A stretch of DNA of 64,000 nucleotides from NCBI RefSeq assembly GCF_964199755.1, contig NC_133901.1, forward strand, positions 43,493,418 through 43,557,417, read 5' to 3'. Position 1 is the stretch's first letter, and each line of letters begins with the position of its first letter. Below the pieces are notes generated by a model, which saw only the letters and a list, made by a program, of their open reading frames with translations, was not told the origin of the DNA and did no database searches. Positions 61,701-64,000 of the stretch are shown here, piece by piece. A program made the translations under genes and the position numbers. The DNA comes from Larus michahellis (Eukaryota > Chordata > Aves > Charadriiformes > Laridae).

Positions 61701-63697
61701 CTTCATGCACTAGAAGAAAATCCAGGAAAATTTTTATCCCAAAGCATCAGATGCTCATTTTCCTTCCAGACATCCTTTATCAGCTGGTTCAGGGATCTTT
61801 CCCCTAGCAGAGGAGGTGTGGGGCACCCTCCCGCCCCTTGACGCACCCTCAGCCCTGTGCCTTAGACGCCACAGGCTAACAGAGAGGTCACCGGCTCATC
61901 TGGGAGGGGAGGGAAGCTGGAGGCTGGATGCTGGGGCTCAACAGCGGGGACAGGGCCTGAGGCCACCTGGTGCCATGCACTCCTGAAACATGTGCCCTGT
62001 GAGAAGCCTGGAAGCAAGGCAGGGAGGGCGGGCGCTCCCACTGTTGGCTGCGGGTAGCTATTCTTATGTGTTGTATAAAACCCACCAAAAATTATGGTTT
62101 CCGTGGGAAATCAAAGTGATAAGCAGTTTATTTCCTTCGTATCAGTAAGAATGGCTAAATCTCCAGACTCGCCACGGAGACGCAGCCCACACAGTCCCCC
62201 AGCTCCACCTGGCAGAGCCTTGAAGCTGCCTGCCCTGCCTGTGGCGGCGTTCGTGGAGCCTGCAGCAGGGCTGGCCGCCCCAGCAGGCAGCCCCACGCCA
62301 GGCACCCCCTCTGCTAGGGCAGACCCGGGTCCTGCAGCAGCCCTGGTGGGGCAGGGCAGACAACGGAGACCAGAAGCTACTCCTGTGCTGCTGGTGGCTG
62401 TTTGCCTGGCACAAGTGTTCTCTGCAGACAATTTTACCTTCCAGTGGAGCATGAACTGTATACAAGAAGTATCATATAAATGCACCTGGTAAGGAGTATC
62501 GGTGGAATAAGAGGAGACGGGAAAAACAGAGAAGGACTGTAATAGATAAGGAGCAGTGGGTGCATTTTGACCAAAGAGAAGGCCAGCTGCTGTCTGTAGG
62601 AAGAGATTTGCATCTTTGCCCAGTATGTGTGTGGTCCAGAGACCATCAGGGTAATGATGCGTTTCTCATCTACTTTAAAGCCCATTTCCTCCCTGCTGGT
62701 ACCTACTTAAAAGGCATGGCAAGGCAACTACAATAAATAAGAATCACACAAGCATCCACTGCTCATCATAAATCGCTGCTTGTTCTATGGTTGATGTAAA
62801 AGTTGGACTAACAGGAAACTCTGAACCTACATGTGCTATCTTTTAGGGTTGTCTTGTTCCGTCTGCTAATAATACTGCAAGTATTAAACTCACATCCAAA
62901 ATTCTACTTTAAAGCATTTCTATAAAGTTTTCTCACTTTTCCTATGTCACTTATGTTGACTTGCAAAACTGGTCTGATATACTTCACTCTGGCCCCACTA
63001 CTTTCCACTCACATTTTGTAGGGGAAAAAGATTGTTTTCTTCTTTTGAATGAAAAGAAAAAATCAGAAATTTAGAAGTCAGGATTTACCTTTACTCTCAG
63101 GAGTCTATAGTCCTTAATTTGCATATGTCTCTAACAATCAGATGCAAGAAACTCATCTCCCACCCACATTATCCTCCTACCTTTGTACCTTTGCTATTTC
63201 TCTGATCGAAATGTCTTTTACATTTGTGGCTGTAGAATCCAGCTTCACCACAAGGCTCTACAAACACTCTACAAACCAGAGCCAGCAAGAAAGGAGGAGC
63301 AATGGCTGGCAACTTTCTGGCTGTTGATTTCAACTCCTGAAGCATTGTTAAAGTAGTCCCAGAAAAGGAGCAGGCAGAGACTACCCTTCATTGCCTCTCA
63401 AGGATCATCTCACATAAGGATTTTTCTGAAATGTTTTCTTACCTCCTCTGTGATATCAATCTTCAGAACTGCCGTGGTGCTAAAGGACGGGGAGCCTCGG
63501 TCTTTGGCCTGCACCACCAATGACCATATGCAGTCTTTGTTCTTTGTGATGTTGTGGATGATGTCCAGGGAACGGATATAGGATTTCAGCTTGATTTCCC
63601 CAGTGCTTTGGTCTATATCAAAGACATTGGCTGGATCTGCTTGCATGATGGAATAATCCACAATGTTGTTGGGTTCTTCTGCATCTTGATCTATAGC
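55189..63697 (-). CDS. CDHR1: CDHR1, cadherin-related family member 1 / photoreceptor cadherin (3' part)
   Basis: CDHR1 (PCDH21, prCAD) is a cadherin of photoreceptors at the base of growing outer-segment discs; loss causes cone-rod dystrophy. Two exons of the 3' end are clear: 63443-63697, the end of a cadherin repeat ([11 protein letters not shown] and [20 protein letters not shown]), and the terminal exon 55189-55740 with the membrane helix and tail. They join in phase 0 as [20 protein letters not shown], matching the human [21 protein letters not shown] order. The upstream exons (most of about 860 residues) lie beyond the right edge. A second possible terminal exon at 56473-56685 lies in the intron. 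The gene is convergent with LRIT2, as in mammals. Confidence 0.95.
56023..56028 (-). terminator. CDHR1: Possible polyadenylation signal ATTAAA for the alternative CDHR1 exon
   Basis: Plus-strand TTTAAT lies about 445 bases past the TAA of the candidate alternative terminal exon and before the regular last exon. It would allow the alternative exon to end its own transcript. Chance occurrence is quite possible. Confidence 0.25.
56082..56128 (+). repeat. Two-copy direct repeat, period 28
   Basis: TGTACTACATTTCAGAGTT occurs at 56082-56100 and again at 56110-56128, a small tandem duplication. No function is evident. Confidence 0.9.
56473..56685 (-). CDS. CDHR1: Candidate alternative CDHR1 terminal exon (second transmembrane helix, short tail)
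   Basis: On the minus strand a pyrimidine-rich acceptor (TTTTTGATATTTCCAG) precedes 70 codons and a TAA at 56473-56475, in the phase-0 frame needed to follow exon 63443-63697. The product begins [17 protein letters not shown], has a helix of about residues 18-42 ([20 protein letters not shown]) and then a basic tail [19 protein letters not shown] ending RRTVC. It resembles the regular terminal exon around the membrane: VISTIMYW against MISTAMFW, and a following basic run with RKIIR against RRIIK. I infer a duplicated, mutually exclusive last exon giving an isoform with a tail of about 27 residues instead of nearly 140. Alternatives are a decayed exon copy that is no longer used, though it has no stop or frameshift. 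Confidence 0.75.
   Translation of the reverse strand: MKSRVKSYILGLKKRPWTIFGICMSGVLSTISVTMVISTIMYWKSVKRSKLHPQGKIRKIIRGPPRRTVC
59735..59845 (+). repeat. Copy 1 of a diverged duplicated segment
   Basis: It contains AGCTATATTTAGAAGCCTAA and AAAGCTGTTAAGAGCC and shares order and spacing with the segment at 60428-60537. Similarity extends left to GTTGAGCTCTTCAA against GTTGAACCTTTCAA. It may be an old tandem duplication or two copies of an unnamed interspersed repeat. Confidence 0.65.
60428..60537 (+). repeat. Copy 2 of a diverged duplicated segment
   Basis: It contains AGCTATATTTAGAAGTCTAA and AAAGCTATTAAGAACC, the counterpart of 59735-59845 about 700 bases away in the same orientation. Confidence 0.65.
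63443..63697 (-). CDS. CDHR1: CDHR1 penultimate coding exon (last cadherin repeat)
   Basis: The acceptor on the minus strand is ACTTCCCCTACCAG and the donor GAG|GTAAG. The 255 bases give exactly 85 codons, phase 0 at both ends. Cadherin features are [11 protein letters not shown] (calcium-binding DxD-type motif), [12 protein letters not shown] and [19 protein letters not shown]. The product is extracellular, directly before the juxtamembrane segment. Confidence 0.96.
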
Positions 63698-64000
63698 CTG
63701 GTAGGGGAAGTGTAAAGAACAAAGAGGTTATTGTTTCTATGTTTGCCTGAAGACAAAACTCTAAAAGTTTCTGAGCATTCGCTTCCGATAATATCCATGC
63801 TGTGAGATGACTGGGCTGTTTTTGTTTCATCTTGGAAACAATTTCCTCTTTTCTGGTATCAGCTGTGCTACATTTTCTAGTGAAAAACAGCAGGACTAGA
63901 GTTCTTTTTGTATAAGCGATTTCTATTTGAGATTAAATAAAATCAGAGGAAAAACTGAACCGTAACCTATCTGTAGAATGCAAATGGTCCACTACTGGGG
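63698..64000 (-). other. CDHR1: CDHR1 intron upstream of the last cadherin exon, to the window edge
   Basis: This is intronic sequence after the acceptor of exon 63443-63697. No further exon appears before the edge. Confidence 0.75.

Larger units (their letters stand above)
56686..63442 (-). other. CDHR1: CDHR1 last intron (upstream part)
   Basis: About 6.8 kb without another convincing exon. It holds a diverged duplicated segment (59700-59845 and 60400-60537), a cluster of CGTACG palindromes near 61.1-61.4 kb and a GC-rich patch at 62.16-62.42 kb with open frames on both strands. Confidence 0.7.

Noticed and set aside
1-64000. CRISPR arrays, operons, tRNA or rRNA genes, or a novel defence-type system
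   Set aside because: The window is vertebrate intron-exon DNA; no direct-repeat/spacer arrays, tRNA cloverleaf or prokaryotic gene organisation was seen.

Overview
The window is vertebrate nuclear DNA and most likely avian. Genes are split by kilobase introns, the non-coding DNA is AT-rich with few CpGs, and the only clearly recognisable interspersed repeats are CR1 LINE tails. These end in the ATTCTATG-type 3' repeat typical of birds and other sauropsids. There is no sign of prokaryotic or plasmid content.

The coding content is a cluster of four eye-expressed genes in the order RGR (minus), LRIT1 (plus), LRIT2 (plus), CDHR1 (minus). This matches, in inverted orientation, the mammalian CDHR1-LRIT2-LRIT1-RGR block (human 10q23). 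RGR and LRIT1 are divergent across about 14.7 kb. LRIT1 and LRIT2 are tandem paralogues about 7.8 kb apart. LRIT2 and CDHR1 converge with about 4.5 kb between their stop codons.

LRIT1 (4 coding exons, 625 codons) and LRIT2 (3 coding exons, 565 codons) are complete with intact reading frames. RGR is only partly visible: coding exons 1-3 are clear (about 119 residues), but I could not find the remaining 3' exons in the 9.1 kb to the left edge. CDHR1 is cut by the right edge: one cadherin-repeat exon at 63.4-63.7 kb and the terminal exon at 55.2-55.7 kb are clear.

The most interesting signal is inside the roughly 7.7 kb final CDHR1 intron. At 56473-56685 (minus) an unmarked exon has a good acceptor in the correct phase. 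It encodes a transmembrane helix that resembles the one in the regular last exon, followed by a short basic tail and a stop. It looks like a duplicated alternative terminal exon giving a CDHR1 isoform with a different membrane anchor and a much shorter cytoplasmic tail.

The four genes act in the retina. RGR is a retinal photoisomerase-type opsin of RPE and Mueller glia. LRIT1 and LRIT2 are leucine-rich-repeat/Ig/FN3 membrane proteins of photoreceptors and their synapses. CDHR1 is the photoreceptor cadherin at the base of outer-segment discs. Everything else is intron, UTR or intergenic DNA with microsatellites, two CR1 fragments and a few local repeats. Exon boundaries were set by hand from splice consensus and frame, not from transcript data.
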